A stretch of DNA of 64,000 nucleotides, from contig CM060472.1 in the NCBI GenBank assembly GCA_030544235.1, positions 22,756,224 to 22,820,223 on the forward strand, read 5' to 3'. Below are positions 50,091 through 63,403 of this stretch, piece after piece (positions within the stretch are counted from its first letter, which is position 1; each line of letters begins with the position of its first letter). The DNA comes from Lepturacanthus savala (lineage: Eukaryota; Chordata; Actinopteri; Scombriformes; Trichiuridae). The notes under the pieces were generated by a model, which did no database searches, was not told where the DNA came from, and saw nothing but the letters and a program-made list of their open reading frames with translations. A program made the position numbers and the translations under genes.

Positions 50091-52900
50091 AAACATATCC
50101 TTCCCAAATTTTTATATAATCAAAACATTTTTTTTCTATAAATCCTTTCAAAAATGTAAGAAACTAAAAAAATCACATAAAATACATACACATACAGCTT
50201 GTAAGCCTATCTCATCTAATTGGTGAACCCCGTGTCTCACCCACCTAGTGCATTCTGGGATAGGCTAGCATTCTTTCCAGCCAATGGGACGGATTTACAA
50301 TATGATTGAAACACTGCGTCGGAACAAATGGAACAAGGGATGCAGATGTGTGCAATATTACATTTATTAACTGTAATTCAACATATATGGAGTTTCCTTG
50401 TTAATCATACTGAAAGTAGCTTGTCTTATGATGTCATGAGCATGACCAGAGTACCAAGCAATAGTTGACAGAAAGGAGGTTCCTGTAGATTAGTGTGTTT
50501 CCGACATCTGTATGCTGTTAATGGAAACTCAACCCCAAAACTCTCCAGCACAAGACTACTTTTGCTGCAACAATCTTAGGTGTTTAACAGGTCTGAAAGG
50601 GTTCTAAAGCTGTATTTATTTTTACAGATTAATTGATTAGTCATGAACAATTAAATTTATCATCAACTATATAATCAAATAATAATTTTGAGTCATTTTT
50701 TAAGAAGGAAACGTCTCATTTCTTTTCGTCCGTTATTTGCATAATTATCAGTTCCAGCCCTTGTTTTTGAATGTGCCTCCAGATTTCTTCCCATTGCATT
50801 TGGCACAAACACCTTTATTCATCATGACCTATCACCATCACAGCATAATGCACCTCTCCTCACGCAGTAGGCAAACAGATGACTGCGAGGCTGGCATCTG
50901 TTGCATGGGATGAGCCTCTCTCTTGGCTGAGAGGTAGAGGAAGAAGCTGAGGGAAGTCAGCTACAGCAGCTCAACGCTGTGAAATAGTGTCACATTCCGG
51001 TGCGTGTACATTTCTGCCAGTGTCACGGTGAGAAATTTGAAATTGCCAGTTCTTTTTGATCAGATAAAGGAAGTGGTGATTTCAGTGCTTAAATAGACCA
51101 AAGCAAAGATGAACGCAAGATTGAATGATTATCAACATAGACCTATTTTAATAATTCATTTGTTCAATAATAATATTAGAACAAACACAGCACCGCTTGG
51201 CTCTCATTATTGTGAAAAAGATGTTTTGGTTTTTTTTATTTAATTGAGCCCAGTCATCCCTGAAAAAATGTGCTTATCTTTTCTTTTATAAATTTATAAA
51301 TGTACTGATGCTATTTATTTGAATTACTGAGGGGATCTTATTGATTTAATTGTTGTCTCTTATTTTCATTAACTATTTTTTTTTTTGGTTTGTTGGTTGT
51401 GGTGTCATATCATTATATTGATTATATCGTGGTGTATTGTTGTACACTGTAAAACCTTAAGATTTATGGTAACTAACTGGCAGCAAATATCCAGAAAGTT
51501 ATTTAATTATTAAATTATTTATTTATTTATTAAAGTTATTTATTTATTTTTTGCAGTAGAAGTACTGCAGTTCTGTTTACATTATTGTCTCTTTACTGCA
51601 AAATAAATAACAACTGTGATTTCAGTTGTATTTACAGTATTGAGTGATTAATTGTATTGTGATACACTAACTGAGTACTGTGTACTACAGTAATACTTTG
51701 AATACTGTGCTTTATTGTAAAATATGCAGCAATGTATTGTAATAACCTGTAGCAAAGTTTATGTATGTATTATTTTCCTGTCCTAAGAAAATAATAATAA
51801 AAAAATAAAATAAATGATTAAATAAATACATTTTTACAGGTCAGCCACTTCACAAACTGGAGGAAAATAAAAAAAAAAAAAAAAAACAGATTTATCGATT
51901 GAATCAAAAATATCACAAACCCCTATGGCCAGTATCTGTCGAATTCCCATCAATGTCCAAACCAAGTCCAAAACAAATCGACAGAGCCAAGAGACCAAAG
52001 CGGTCCCAAAGAGGCTGTACACACTGAATATGTGACTTTTTTTCGGTTCAATTTAACGCTCATCCAGTTAATGTACATTACGTTTGACATAATATACAGT
52101 AGAAATTATGTCTACCTGTAATATGCAGTTTGTTTATAGTATCAGTGTAAGTGTAAAAACTCTTTCCACCACATTATGTAATAGCATCCTTTAATGCTTT
52201 GAACACACACATTCCATATACATCATAATGTACATTTTTATTTTGTTTGTCGATGTCTGAAGTGAACTGAAAAGTGATTGGTTTAACCTGGAATGGACAA
52301 CAATAAACTCAGTATTTCTATCATTTTTCTTTTTTTTTTTTGTTATGGAACACACTACATTCACGTCAGCAAAGTCTGGTGATGAGAGGACAGCTTTCCG
52401 TACAGGAACAGGGGGTACTGCTGCAGGCATTTGTCCCATGCTCTGCACACTCCTTTTTAACACCACACATTTGTTTTTGTGTGTGTGTTTGTGTGTGTTC
52501 TTACGGGACATGGGTATATTTGTTCGTGAAACTGTTGTTGTCTGGTGCTGAAACACCTGAGCCTCACAACCAATCTCCACCAGGCCTTATGTAATATAGC
52601 AAGGTGTGTCTTTGTGTGATTAGTGCATTTGAGCATGTGTGTGTGTGTCATCTTTTTTCCTCTTGTGCCTGAGTTTAAAAGGTGTCACTTGAATATTATT
52701 AGCCGCATTGTACAAAGGCTATGCAGGTTTGAGAGGGCAAACGGAAACAATGGCTGATAATTAGAGCAGCGCTCAGACATGAGTCACCCTGACTTCAGTA
52801 AATGTGTTACAGTCTCGGCAATAAAGGAATACTGAGGTGAATAAATAATGTTTTGGAGATATGGGAGATAAAGGTTAGCTGAGACACTAACTCAGAAGGG

Positions 52901-52904
<4 letters not shown>
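50091..52904. other. Leader intron (inferred) with repeat debris
   Basis: A decayed dispersed repeat (TTGATTAGTCATGAACAATT, TGAGTCATTTTTTAAGAAG) near 50630-50715 and an ACTGTAAAACC-type repeat from about 51447. A poly(A) tract lies at 51870-51886. No exon is supported; the 129-codon minus frame at 52191-52580 matches nothing. Confidence 0.35.

Positions 52905-52974
<70 letters not shown>
52905..52974. repeat. (CA)n microsatellite
   Basis: About 35 nearly pure CA units. Confidence 0.97.
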
Positions 52975-52975
<1 letters not shown>

Positions 52976-54853
52976 CCGTGTTCCTCCCCAGGCTCGACAT
53001 GCTGCCTGGTCTTAAATTAGAGTTTGAACCGCACCGAGGTGAGCTGTGTTTCTATAGCGATGCATCCCTTCTGTTCTAGTCACTAGAGAGATTTATGTAG
53101 ATTAGAATAATATGGAGATCACCCTGACAGGAAGCGACATCTCCGCCCCCAACACGTCCTGTAATAACTCAGTACAACATAAACATCCTCGTATTAACTA
53201 GGCTTCCACTGTATATAGGTACTGCCATTTTTGGATTGAAGCTGTAATAAGTTACATTCATACATACTACGACTACTACTAGATTAGAACTGCTACAACT
53301 ACTACTAATGCTGGGTGATGAAATTGATATAATGGATAATAATATTTTTCTAGTATCTTCACATAAAAATGTTGATTCTTATATTTTAAAAACTGTGAAT
53401 CTATTCACAGATTCCATACATCTTTTTTTCAATAAAAGAAACAGTGATGAAAGTGTCTTAACCAAGTCTGAAGCATATTTATTTATTAAAGGTAACTTTA
53501 GTGTTGACAATGTGGTGGAGTTGATAGACTATAGATAGAATGAATGGGGAGTTTTCTTATTGTATTATGATAAATCTTCATAATTCTATAACAAATGCCT
53601 TATGAGAAACTCTGATCATGTGAGGAAAATAATTTAAGAACTGTGTAAACAGTGAATAGTGATGGGATTCCCTGACACTTGCATTGCTGCAAAAAGGCTC
53701 ATACAGCACAGCAGTTTTTTTTTCCCCTTCCATTTACACACAGAATTTCTGCTTTGCGATAGACATTTAACCAGTGATGGTGGTCAGCAAATTACGCTTT
53801 AATTCCATTACTCTGATACGTGCAGAGGACTGCAAAACATGCCTCGCTTCGAAATTACTGCCAAACCAATTTAGAATAAATAGAATAAGTGAATGCTCTC
53901 GCATGCATTTTCAGTTCGCTCAGACAGTGACTGGACCGGAGAGCTTATGCATCAGTAATATTTTGTATTTCCATTAATTTCATGGACTAAAGCACAAACA
54001 CATGGTTTGGCAAACCAACCAGGAGCAAGAAAAGTTCCCCTAGATTTTGAATCAAGAGTAAATTATGGCACTTTCCAGTGCCATGTTATTATACCGACTA
54101 TTAGGATGACACTGCATCCTCTCCGGGCTGGCTTTTTGGCACTGGGCCGGGAAACTGTTTTGTTATTTCACCTTTGATTCATTGGTGAGCTGGCTTGAAG
54201 ACCATTCGATGTTTGGTTTATCATCTCATCAGATATCTCCATCTTCCAATACTCCCCATGCACACAGACACACTCACACACGGACACATGCGTGGCTGGA
54301 TTTGGACTGGTTTCCAATTGATTGTTCCCCTATTGCTGTTATATATTCCATTGTACTTTTTCCACTCACACACTCACATACACACACAGAGGGAGAGAGA
54401 GAGAGAGAGGGGGGAAATTGTATTGAATACTGTATGGGAGGCCCAGCTTACAGCTTTTGCCTACTAATCATTTTCACTGACGGGGACATCATCAACACAT
54501 TTCCCCTCTGGGCTACATTGCAGATGAATATCAGTGGCAACAAAGTCCTGTCAGTTTTATTTGCTACAAAGACAGCAGCAGCCTCATATTTTAACTGAGA
54601 GTTGTAACAAAGTCCTTGTTCCTAACGGGGTTAGGCAGGAACAGAGACGGGTGTGAAGTGTGTAGACACGTTATTTTCTGCTGCTTCTCCGGCTTCTCCT
54701 TCCTCCACCCACACGACTAAAAGGGCACAGGCAGACAAAGATGGTTGATTAGACACCTGGTGCCACCTGTGCCAGTTCGAACACACCTGTAAGCCCCTCC
54801 CCATACACAAAAAAAACGAAACCTTAGTAGCATTGCCTACTAACCATTAGCTG
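52975..54853. other. Leader intron (inferred), no gene seen
   Basis: No exon or RNA gene recognised. A CA/GA-rich stretch lies at 54360-54415. Confidence 0.35.
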
Positions 54854-55210
54854 CCAGTGTTTGGAATAATGCGTTACAAAAGTAATAATGTAATGTAATG
54901 CGTTGATTTTAGCTGTAATGCAGTAATGTACAGCATTACAGGATAAAAATGGTAATATTTTACTCGGTTCAAATGTCAGTAACGTGCATGACAATGCGAT
55001 TTTCTGACTCACAGCAATAATGACAACGATGAGCCATATTTAGATCGCCAAATCCATATTTCCAGTGACTTGGATGAGAGTAACTTAAGAGTAATGAAAA
55101 AGTAGTGTAATGCGTTACATTTTAAATCCAGTAATATTATAATGTAACAAATTACTTTGAAATGACAGTAAACGAGTAATAAATAACGCATTACAGTTGC
55201 CCAACACTGG
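54854..55210. mobile_element. CCAGTGTT-type MITE
   Basis: 357-bp element with inverted ends CCAGTGTTTGG and CCCAACACTGG. Its interior is rich in TAATGCGTTACA-like words in both orientations, making most of it a weak palindrome. The flanks TAGCTG (left) and TAGCTA (right) could be a degraded 6-bp target duplication. The type is abundant in fish genomes. It has no coding capacity. Confidence 0.65.
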
Positions 55211-57814
55211 TAGCTACTATTCCAACTCCACAGTGGTAGCTTCTATGTAGGAAGTTAACCAGTAGAAGGTACGATTCGGACGTACTACAGCACTACATCT
55301 TGACCCTCCTGATGACTTCTGGGATAACGATAACTGCAAAACATGCCAGGATGTAAAAAAACATCCGAGTCACATTCACCTACCTGTTGAAAGCCTAATA
55401 AGGTATTCAGCGGGTCTAGATAGTGGATTCCTTATTTTTGCCCATGACATAGGTGGGTAGTTGCCAGTTCTGGACGCAGCGTAACTCTTTTCCTCTAAAG
55501 GTCCCTGAGTGGTGCTCCTTAGGGACCTGGTGTGGCGGTAGTACCAGGCGCCACTCATTAGCAGAGCATATTGAGTGGGAGGTAATGTAGACCCGATTGA
55601 GGGGGTTAAATATCTCACCTTCCTGCCGTGATGTATTAGTGTACATGTCATGCCTTGCGCCAACGTGCTGTGAGTTTTGCCGAAAAAAAAATGCCAAACA
55701 AAACGTAAACTTTATCACAGCTGAGTCTGGTACGGAAACATGCCTAACTACCTTACCCAATCAGCTCAATCACCATCAGACTGATGGCAAACAGCCACAC
55801 TGACACACACACAACTCAGAGTCTCCCATGCATTCACAACTCATTAGACTTTGTGTTTACTGTCAGTCTGGCAGCTGGAATGAATGCGTTAAGGCCCCTT
55901 CAGACTCAATAACATACTCGTCTTTCTCGATTGAACGCCTGTTGGGACAATTTTTCTACAAGCTCCGCTTATCTGCCTGCCGCTGGGCCCCCGTCTTCCC
56001 TCGTCCTTCGGTCTTCATCACCTTTCTAATCCCCTGTCTGTCGGTGTGTCTTCCCCCTCACACATGTCAATCCAGGATTGAGTCATCCTTCGTCCTGTAT
56101 TTTCTTCTACAGTGCACACAGCTTCTTCGCCTCATCTTGCTGTGTTTTTACTCCTTTTTTAAAACCATTTTCATCGCAGTCTAGCAGTGTGTATATATGT
56201 GTATGCCTGTGTGTGTCAGTGTGTATCCATATGTGTGTGCTTAGGCCTCCGCTGTGTGTACGTGGACTCGCAAAGACGTCATCGAGCACAGCAACGGCAT
56301 GTTGTCAGGCCAATTGAGCCCTTCGGTGGGTTGTGCAAAACAGGTTTTTCGGGGCTGCATATTAGGGGGAAAATTGCAGCATTTAGGGAATAATGCTATT
56401 CATGTTAGCCCCAGAGGGAGAGACTTAAATGCACTGCCACTGGGTGTGTGTGTGTGTGTTCCGTGAGACCACTTGAGAATCAAACAGCATGAGCGTCCTT
56501 TCCTGAATTTCTGGTGGAACAATTTTCTTTGTCTGTAGAGGCACATTACTAATCCTGCTAACATTCAAATTCCTCTTCTTGTCACCATGTTCCATTCAGC
56601 CTCCAGTTGTTTTTCCGTTCGGGTGGAGGGGTCATGTTGTTTTGTTTTGTGATACAACACAGTGTTTGCTCTGAGCTTAAAAGCTGCATCAATTGATTTT
56701 GGAGCCGTGAAATAAAAAAAAGCTTAAAACACAACATGCTGACATATACTTTTATACATAATTTGTTGCCTATTTACAGATCCACCTGAAAGAGCAACAT
56801 TGCCGGTCATTTGTAGACCTGTTTTAGCTCACCTATCTACACCAATGGGGAGAAGAATATCTGAATTAGCTCAATACTCCAATATATTCAAGCTAATTTC
56901 TATCTTTACCTATCTGCAGTTGACTGAACCAAAATTGTGAATTTATGGGCCACAAAACTAAAACAATGAGCTATAAGATGAAAAAACACTGCTTAAGTAA
57001 ATGGGTTTAGGCCCAGATTCTGTTCTGTTAGGTGATAGTGCTGGTATTCCCTGAGGGTTTGTGAATGCATCTTGGAATAGGATGGCTACAGCCCACAGTA
57101 GCCTGTGTTAGCATGAGGAATAAAGTAAAGCTAAACGTACTAATGTTTTTGCATGTGTTTTTTGAGAGACTTTTTTTTACATTGGCTGCACAATCGGTGC
57201 AGGAAGAAACAGGACAATGGAGCTTAGCATTGTAATGAAAGCGCTGGGAAACAGTAAAGAAAGTGCTGCTGCAGGATAGCACTGTGATATGCAAGTCTAT
57301 AGGATTTTAACTTTTAATGATAATAATGATGTTTTGAATATCAATCAAAAAATTCCACAAACATGGACCCCGTGCCATGTGCAAGCTATATCCAAAAGCT
57401 GAGGTTGAGAGATACACGAGCCACAGACACACAGATACACAGCTTGCTTTTATAGATAGATGAGTGACTCCTTTCACATTACATGTGGTCATTTGATCAA
57501 TTGCCAAGTGCCAATTCACAATAGCAGCAAACACATACTCACACAACTTCACTAACACTTGACCTTCATGGCAAATTTCAGCCTCATAGATAGAAAGATG
57601 TGGTTGGGTGAGCACAGCTTTGTGGACCAGTGAATGATAGATTTTTTTGGACCAATGAACTGATTGAGAAGTGTGTACAATAGTTCATGTAGGGGGGTTA
57701 CGTACGGAGACATGGCAAAATGGTTTGTATGTGTATATTTGTCTGTATCTATGTGTGTGTCTTTCTCTCAAAGTTTGGCAAGGTTACATAAATCTGCAAA
57801 TCTGACAGAAGTTG
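55211..57814. other. Leader intron (inferred), no gene seen
   Basis: No exon recognised. GT-rich stretches lie at 56190-56250 and 56440-56460. Open frames near 55376-55760 (minus) and 55828-56184 (plus) match no known family. Confidence 0.35.
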
Positions 57815-58171
57815 GGGCAGCACGGCGGCACAGAGGGTAGCACTGTTGCATCACAGCAAGAAGGTCACAGGTTTAGATCCAAGACCTTGGGCTGGGACCT
57901 TTCTGTGTGGAGTTTGCATGTCCTCTCTGTGTCTGCACGGATTTTCTCCAGGTTCTCTGGCTTCTTCCCATAGTCCAAAGATATGCTTAGGCTAATTGGA
58001 GCCTCTAAATTGCCCATAGATATGAGTGTGTAAGTGAATGGTGTGTGTGCCACACAGTAGACTGGCGGGGTGAATGCCTGCCTCTTGCCCAAACTATGCT
58101 GGTATTGGCTCCAGCAGACCCTCGTGACCCTAATATGCAATGAAGGGGTATAGAAAATGGATGGATGGATG
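57815..58171 (+). repeat. tRNA-like SINE-type repeat, second copy
   Basis: Same family and orientation as 24186-24546: CAGCAAGAAGGTCACAGG, TTTCTGTGTGGAGTTTGCATG, CTAAATTGCCCATAGATATG, GGCTCCAGCAGACC. It ends in AAAATGGATGGATGGATG, the typical simple-repeat tail. The B-box is more decayed than in the first copy. Confidence 0.75.
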
Positions 58172-58533
58172 ACAGAAGTTGTGCACCTCTGTATTTTAGG
58201 CCACTGCCACTTGGGGATGGGTATCGTTAGGATTTTAGCAATACCGAAACTGACACTATTTGTCGATACAATACCTAATATTTTTATACTTTTGAACAAG
58301 TTTTAGTTCTTTTAAATGGAGGCACCTATGTTCCAACTTCAGGCACAAAAAGCCGACAAAGCTTTCCAGCCAGCATGTTTTGCAGCTGATTCCATCTACC
58401 AGCTGTGAATAAGCATAGCAATAGACCTATTTGAGTCCCTTGAAACATTTTCGATGTGGGGCAGGGATTCAGAGGTCTGGACCCAAGCTACACTATATGC
58501 ACATAGCCATAGTCCATTATTTATACATTCATG

Positions 58534-58614
58534 TAGTACCAGTCAAATGTTTCAGACACACTTTCTCATTCAAATAATTGGGAGAATGTGCCCAAACTTT
58601 TGACCGGTACTGTA
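58534..58614. mobile_element. 81-bp palindromic Tc1-like MITE
   Basis: Left end TAGTACCAGTCAAATG and right end CTTTTGACCGGTACTGTA are inverted copies. The interior (CACACTTTCTCATTC against GGGAGAATGTGCCC) continues the fold. TA at both ends fits a Tc1/mariner duplication. The element is little more than two joined termini. Confidence 0.6.
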
Positions 58615-60609
58615 TTTCCGATTTCCCATTCTGTTTCTTCAAATTCTTTCTTTTAACACTTAGATAAGCATCACGTTATCTCCAAGGCAGCTAGAATGAG
58701 AAAATTGCATACAAGGTTGTTCTGTATTATTGAATGCATCCCAGTTGTTCCCCAGAGATTTGACTTATTTGTTCTGAAAGGCAAGAAAAGGGAACAGCCA
58801 GGGTCCTCTTCAGATAACCCCGCAACACTTGAATGCTAAACTAGATTTCAGCCTCAGTAAGATGTGCCGTCATAGGAGCCGAGCACCTGACTGGAAGGCA
58901 GCATCCGACCTGGGAACTGCCCGATTGAACCCATGGGTTGCCCACGCTGCCGGCATGAGAAGTATTTGTTTTGATTATTTCAGATGGGATGAATTCCCAT
59001 TGGATTTTGCTCGCGTGGCTAGTTGCACCTCTCATAGGAAACTCTATTATCTGCTACATTTGCTTTCCTAACAGAGGGATAAAATCTCATCTGCCTCCGT
59101 TGGAGGCAAGAAACGTTACAACTGAGTGCACACATGTATGTGTGTGCGTGTGGGTTTGTGCCCAGGAGGGTAAAAGCTGAAATAAACTCAATGCTTGGTG
59201 TATTAGTTGATAGAGTCAGGGATTTACAGAGCTACCCGAGTTGACAGTCATTTAGAGAAAATGATTGACAGTGTATACTGAGAATTAAACCTCTCCCTCT
59301 AAGTGTCAGCCTGCAATGCAACTCTTGAAGCCATACAGAGGAGAGATTTATGACTCTTATATTTCCGTTTAATGGTGGACGCTCCGAACTGACCTTCTCT
59401 CCGCCAGGGGAAAATGGCACTACAGGTGTTGCTGCCACAACAAGACCCCCTTGCGTGATCCTTCTCCCCGCTGCTGTCCTCAGCATCTGCCTGCATGCAT
59501 CCTGCAGCAGTTAACCTTGTGCATGTGCCTAAGCACGTACATGTGCCTCTGTGAAGAAAAGCGCTAGTGCCGAGACATCATTCTAACCTTCTGTATGGAT
59601 TATTTGTGCCACTGCTCAGTTTAAATGTACTTGTTGTGGTAAAGGAATATGTAAAATTGTTCTTTCATGGATGAGGCATGCTGGAGTTTTTCAGAAACAT
59701 GCTAAATGTGAATGTATGTCATGACAGCAAAGCATGATACTCAAAAATGTCATATATATGTTTGAATTGTGTCACAACACTAATACGGTGAACAGATATG
59801 GTACACTGGTAGCTAAAGCATTGACTCAGTGGTAGCACCTGCTTTTTAATTTATCATCAATTACTGGTAAATTTGCTTTTCATTTTCTTCCTGAACAGTG
59901 CCCTTTCTATACTCCGAGAAGGAAAAAACATAATTCTTTTCATGTTCAAACTTGATAAGATCACTGGTGACCTTTTCAAAACAAGAGCTTGGGGTCATAC
60001 AATATTTGCGGCGTTTGCATCGACTTCAACTTTTGTTGGCTCTTTACACGACTCACTCATCATACAGCAGAATGATATTTCAGCCACTGGACTGTCCACA
60101 CAGGTGGATTTGTGGCCGTTTGGCTCAGACTTGTCGCCTGTGTCCCAGTGTCAAAGTGTCAGACAGGGCTATGAGTCAGGGACGGCGTCATGAAGCCACT
60201 GCAGTGGTCCTCTGCCGTGTGTGTGTGTGTGGTGAGTCACTAGTTGATCAGTCAGGGTAATGGTCCATTTTATAGCCAAAAGAGCAGCAATGCTATCAGG
60301 GACTTTACTCACATGCTGAGGTAGAATAATATGAGTCATTAAGGAAATGGAAAGAGCTTATGGAGCATGAACATTTAGTCTGTAATGTGCACGGCTAAAA
60401 CTATGATTTCAACCTTTCATTTAAATCAGAGATCCTACTTAGCAAATGCTACTTAACAGCTTTACCATATTTAAATCTTTACACTTATGTCTACACTATA
60501 TTGCATTAAAACCATAAAGAAAATCACTCTTGCAGTCAGTTGTATTATATTTTATATGTTTTTAATCAGGGTCTTAAAACATAAACTTACAAAGAACAAA
60601 CAACTGAAA
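58615..60609. other. Leader intron (inferred), no gene seen
   Basis: No exon recognised. Short GT-rich runs only (near 59140 and 60216). Confidence 0.35.
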
Positions 60610-61570
60610 TTGTGATGATAATAATTTATATAGTGCTTTTTTGGGCACTCAAAGAAGCTTCACAGAACTATATGAAACCAGACAAAAGAGATTAAGCAAA
60701 AGCCAGTCAGTTTTGAGGAGATAGTTGAAGTTTTTTAAAGGGTCAGAGTTCGTGATGGGTTGTGAGAGTTGATGGTGGTGGTGTGAGAAGGGATGAGTCA
60801 GCAGAGCGGAGGTGGCTGATATTGTTGGAGGAGGACAGAAAGGTAATAGAGGGGACTTGTAGGTAAGGAGGTGGAGTTTGAACTGGATATATTGATGAAC
60901 TGGGAGCCAGTAGAGCAGTTGGAGGATGTGGTCAGTGGAGCGGGTGTGAGCAAGGAGGCGGGCAGTAGAGCTCTGGATGTATTGTAATTTTCGTAGATCA
61001 GTGGAAGGAAGATCAAAGAAAGTCTTGCAGTAATGAAGTGTCATGACAGGCAATGTTTTGTAAGTTAAAAAGCTGTTTTTGTGATATCCATTATACACCT
61101 AGATTGCATACAGAGGAGGAGGCATAACTTGATGATTGTCATTGAGGAGGGTAAAATTCTGCACAGAGGGGAAGAGAGATTTGGTCCCATGATGAATAGT
61201 TATGATATATTGCTGTTGAGTTTTAGAAAGTGATTGTCCTTCTAGGTCTTGATATCTGACAGGCAGTTGGTTATGGTGGAAAGGATGATGGGGGTGATGG
61301 ATTTGGTATAGATGTATCCGTAGTTGTGTACCATCAGTATAACAGTTGAAAATTAAGCCCGTGGTATATAGATTATAAATAATAGGGGGCCGAGCACTAA
61401 ACCTTGGGGAACTCCATGGCTGACAGGGGAAGTGTGGGACTTTGAGTTGCTTATAGAGACATAGTGATAATGGTCGGAGAGGTAGGAGAAATAAGTGCTG
61501 TGCCAGGGATGCCTATTGACTCTAGATGGTGGAAGAGGATGTTGTGATCCATGTTAGAATTAAGAATAAA
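60610..61570 (-). mobile_element. Decayed L2-type LINE, antisense
   Basis: On minus, reverse transcriptase residues SHGVPQGLVLGPLLFIIYI (about 61430-61370) are followed by a STKS...LSDIKT segment and NHFLKLNS. Then comes the region after RT: SSTARLLAHTRSTDHILQLL and YWLPVHQYIQFKLHLLTYKS (about 60990-60860). It ends in the fish LINE 3' tail TTTGAGTGCCCAAAAAAGCA followed by CTATATAAATTATTATCATC. Upstream endonuclease and early RT are missing, and the YADD region is corrupted. Lying antisense to the calcium-sensor gene, it avoids adding a sense poly(A) signal to that transcript. Confidence 0.8.
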
Positions 61571-61807
61571 CTGATCAGATATTCTTGGTAAGTAATTTGA
61601 ACTTTAAGGTTCAAGTATAAGTGTTCCATCTCTCTGTTTTTCTAGCTGTGTTTTTTTAATTAAGATCCTCATTAGCTACTTTAACAACAACGGTTCCTCT
61701 CAGTACTGTATAGTTAAGTCAATGCCATCCTCACAAGGGCATTACTGCTGTTAATGCTGTTTGTGTGTTACTGTCTCACCTGCCTCTCTGTCTCTGTATC
61801 GTCTCAG
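61571..61807. other. End of leader intron with polypyrimidine tract
   Basis: The stretch CTGCCTCTCTGTCTCTGTATCGTCTCAG ends at 61807 (AG) and is a strong acceptor 23 bp before the start codon. The total inferred leader intron is 45778-61807. Confidence 0.6.
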
Positions 61808-61830
61808 ACACCCCAGAGAGGTGAAGTATC

Positions 61831-61992
61831 ATGGGGAAACACAACAGCAAGCTGGCCCCAGAGGTCCTGGATGATCTGACCAAGAACACTGAATTCAACG
61901 AAGCGGAGCTCAAGCAGTGGTACAAAGGGTTCCTCAAAGATTGTCCCTCGGGCATTCTCAATCTGGAGGAGTTCCAGCAGCTCTATGTTAAG
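61831..61992 (+). CDS. vsnl1: Visinin-like calcium sensor (VSNL1/HPCAL4 type), coding exon 1
   Basis: Neuronal calcium sensor protein of the visinin-like subgroup. On Ca2+ binding, such proteins expose an N-terminal myristate and bind membranes, modulating receptors and cyclases in neurons. The exon encodes 54 residues from MGKHNSKLAP to EEFQQLYVK, with donor AAG|GTGAGT. Gly2 with Ser6 is a myristoylation site. The first EF hand (about residues 36-47, DCPSGILNLEEF) has the CPSG sequence that abolishes calcium binding in this family. The ATG has A at -3 and G at +4. Paralogue assignment is close. As I recall the human sequences, residues I42, L13 and the C-terminal CDMQK favour HPCAL4, while V53, the later ALSITS, NMYDLDGDGK, MNEDG and FSKMDK favour VSNL1. 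I lean to VSNL1 (possibly a teleost b copy). Confidence 0.9.
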
Positions 61993-63403
61993 GTGAGTTG
62001 AAGGCAGGAGAAGGGGAAGGCGAATTTACAGCAAGTGCAGTTGATTTTGCAGCAGTGAGGAGGAATACGGTCTACAGAAATGAATAAAGTGATCCCTTAT
62101 CGCTGTTTCTTGGATTGCCTACAGTTAAAATTGCATTATTTTATTTTTTTTATAGTTGATTAAAGTAAAAGTTATGTCTTCATCTCATTCAGAACATTAT
62201 TTAGCTGTTATTTAGAAAGCTTATGTTACTGTGGCTGACTAATCATCCTATGTTTGGGGCACTAAGAGGAGTTGGAGCCTCTAATAATGCCAGCGGTTCC
62301 GTTAACACCTGAAATTCCACCAGAACATTCAGAGACAACACAAGTCCAAAAAAGCCATGCTGTCAAACTGGTGTCCTCTGAGCTGGCATTGTCATAATTA
62401 TGTGTCATCATAGCTTTTGCATATCATCACAACATGTTCTGCCCCGCAGTATGGCTGATACAAGCTTATGAGCATAAACTGATAAAGACCCTGAGTTAAT
62501 TCATACAATCAGTGACAAAAATTGAAACAAACAAAGAAACCATATCTAATATTGCCTGCTGCGTGAAAAAAAATCTGAACAAATTAGAAACTGAATTTTC
62601 CATAACGTTGACACTAGAAAATAGTTTTTAAAAAATTATCTACAGTACCTAAAAAGCAAGGAGTGTCAGTGTGTCTGTGCCTCGTGTATCTCTCTGACTG
62701 TTTGTTAGGTCAACCTCAGCTTTCAGATATAGCCTGTGCAAGACACGATGATGTGCATCCTTTTTTGTAGAATTTTTTTGATAAATATTCAAAAGATCAT
62801 TATTGTCATTCAAAGTTAAAATCCATAGACTTCTATCTGCTATCGTGCAGCAGCACTTTCATTACAGTGTAAAGACTCTCTATCATGTTGCTTCCCAGCA
62901 CTTTCGTTGCAATTCAAGGCTGGTTTAGCTGCTACTTTATTCCTCATGCTAATGCAGGCTACTGCGGCCGTAGCAAACGCCAAAACAACAAACCTTGTAA
63001 GAAAAGTTCACAAGTGCTGCCATGTTTTCTTCTTTCAGGGGAGAACCACAGTCTACACACTAGCTGCAGTGTCTTACTCCAAGACAAGTTTCCGAGACCC
63101 TCAGGAAATCCCAGCACTATCACCTAAAACAACAGAATCAGCGCCTAAACTCATTTATAGGCACAATAATAGTAAAAAAAAACACAACAAACAAATCATA
63201 GATTGTAGGGAAGGGAGAGAAGATGAACAGAATTTAGCAGGTAAAGCCAAGAATTGAAAAGGTGCATTTTAAGAGCTTCCACTTTATACATTAAGCATTG
63301 CAGGTAAATCATTCACTGTTACTCGTTTACCAACATTTAAAAGTGATGCAATATGCAACTGATACATTGTTTATGCAACCTTATGTTTTCATTTCTTTTT
63401 CAG
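61993..63403. other. vsnl1: Intron between coding exons 1 and 2
   Basis: 1411-bp intron from GTGAGT to TTCTTTTTCAG. No repeat or RNA gene is recognised. An 116-codon open frame at 62907-63257 is chance. Confidence 0.8.
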
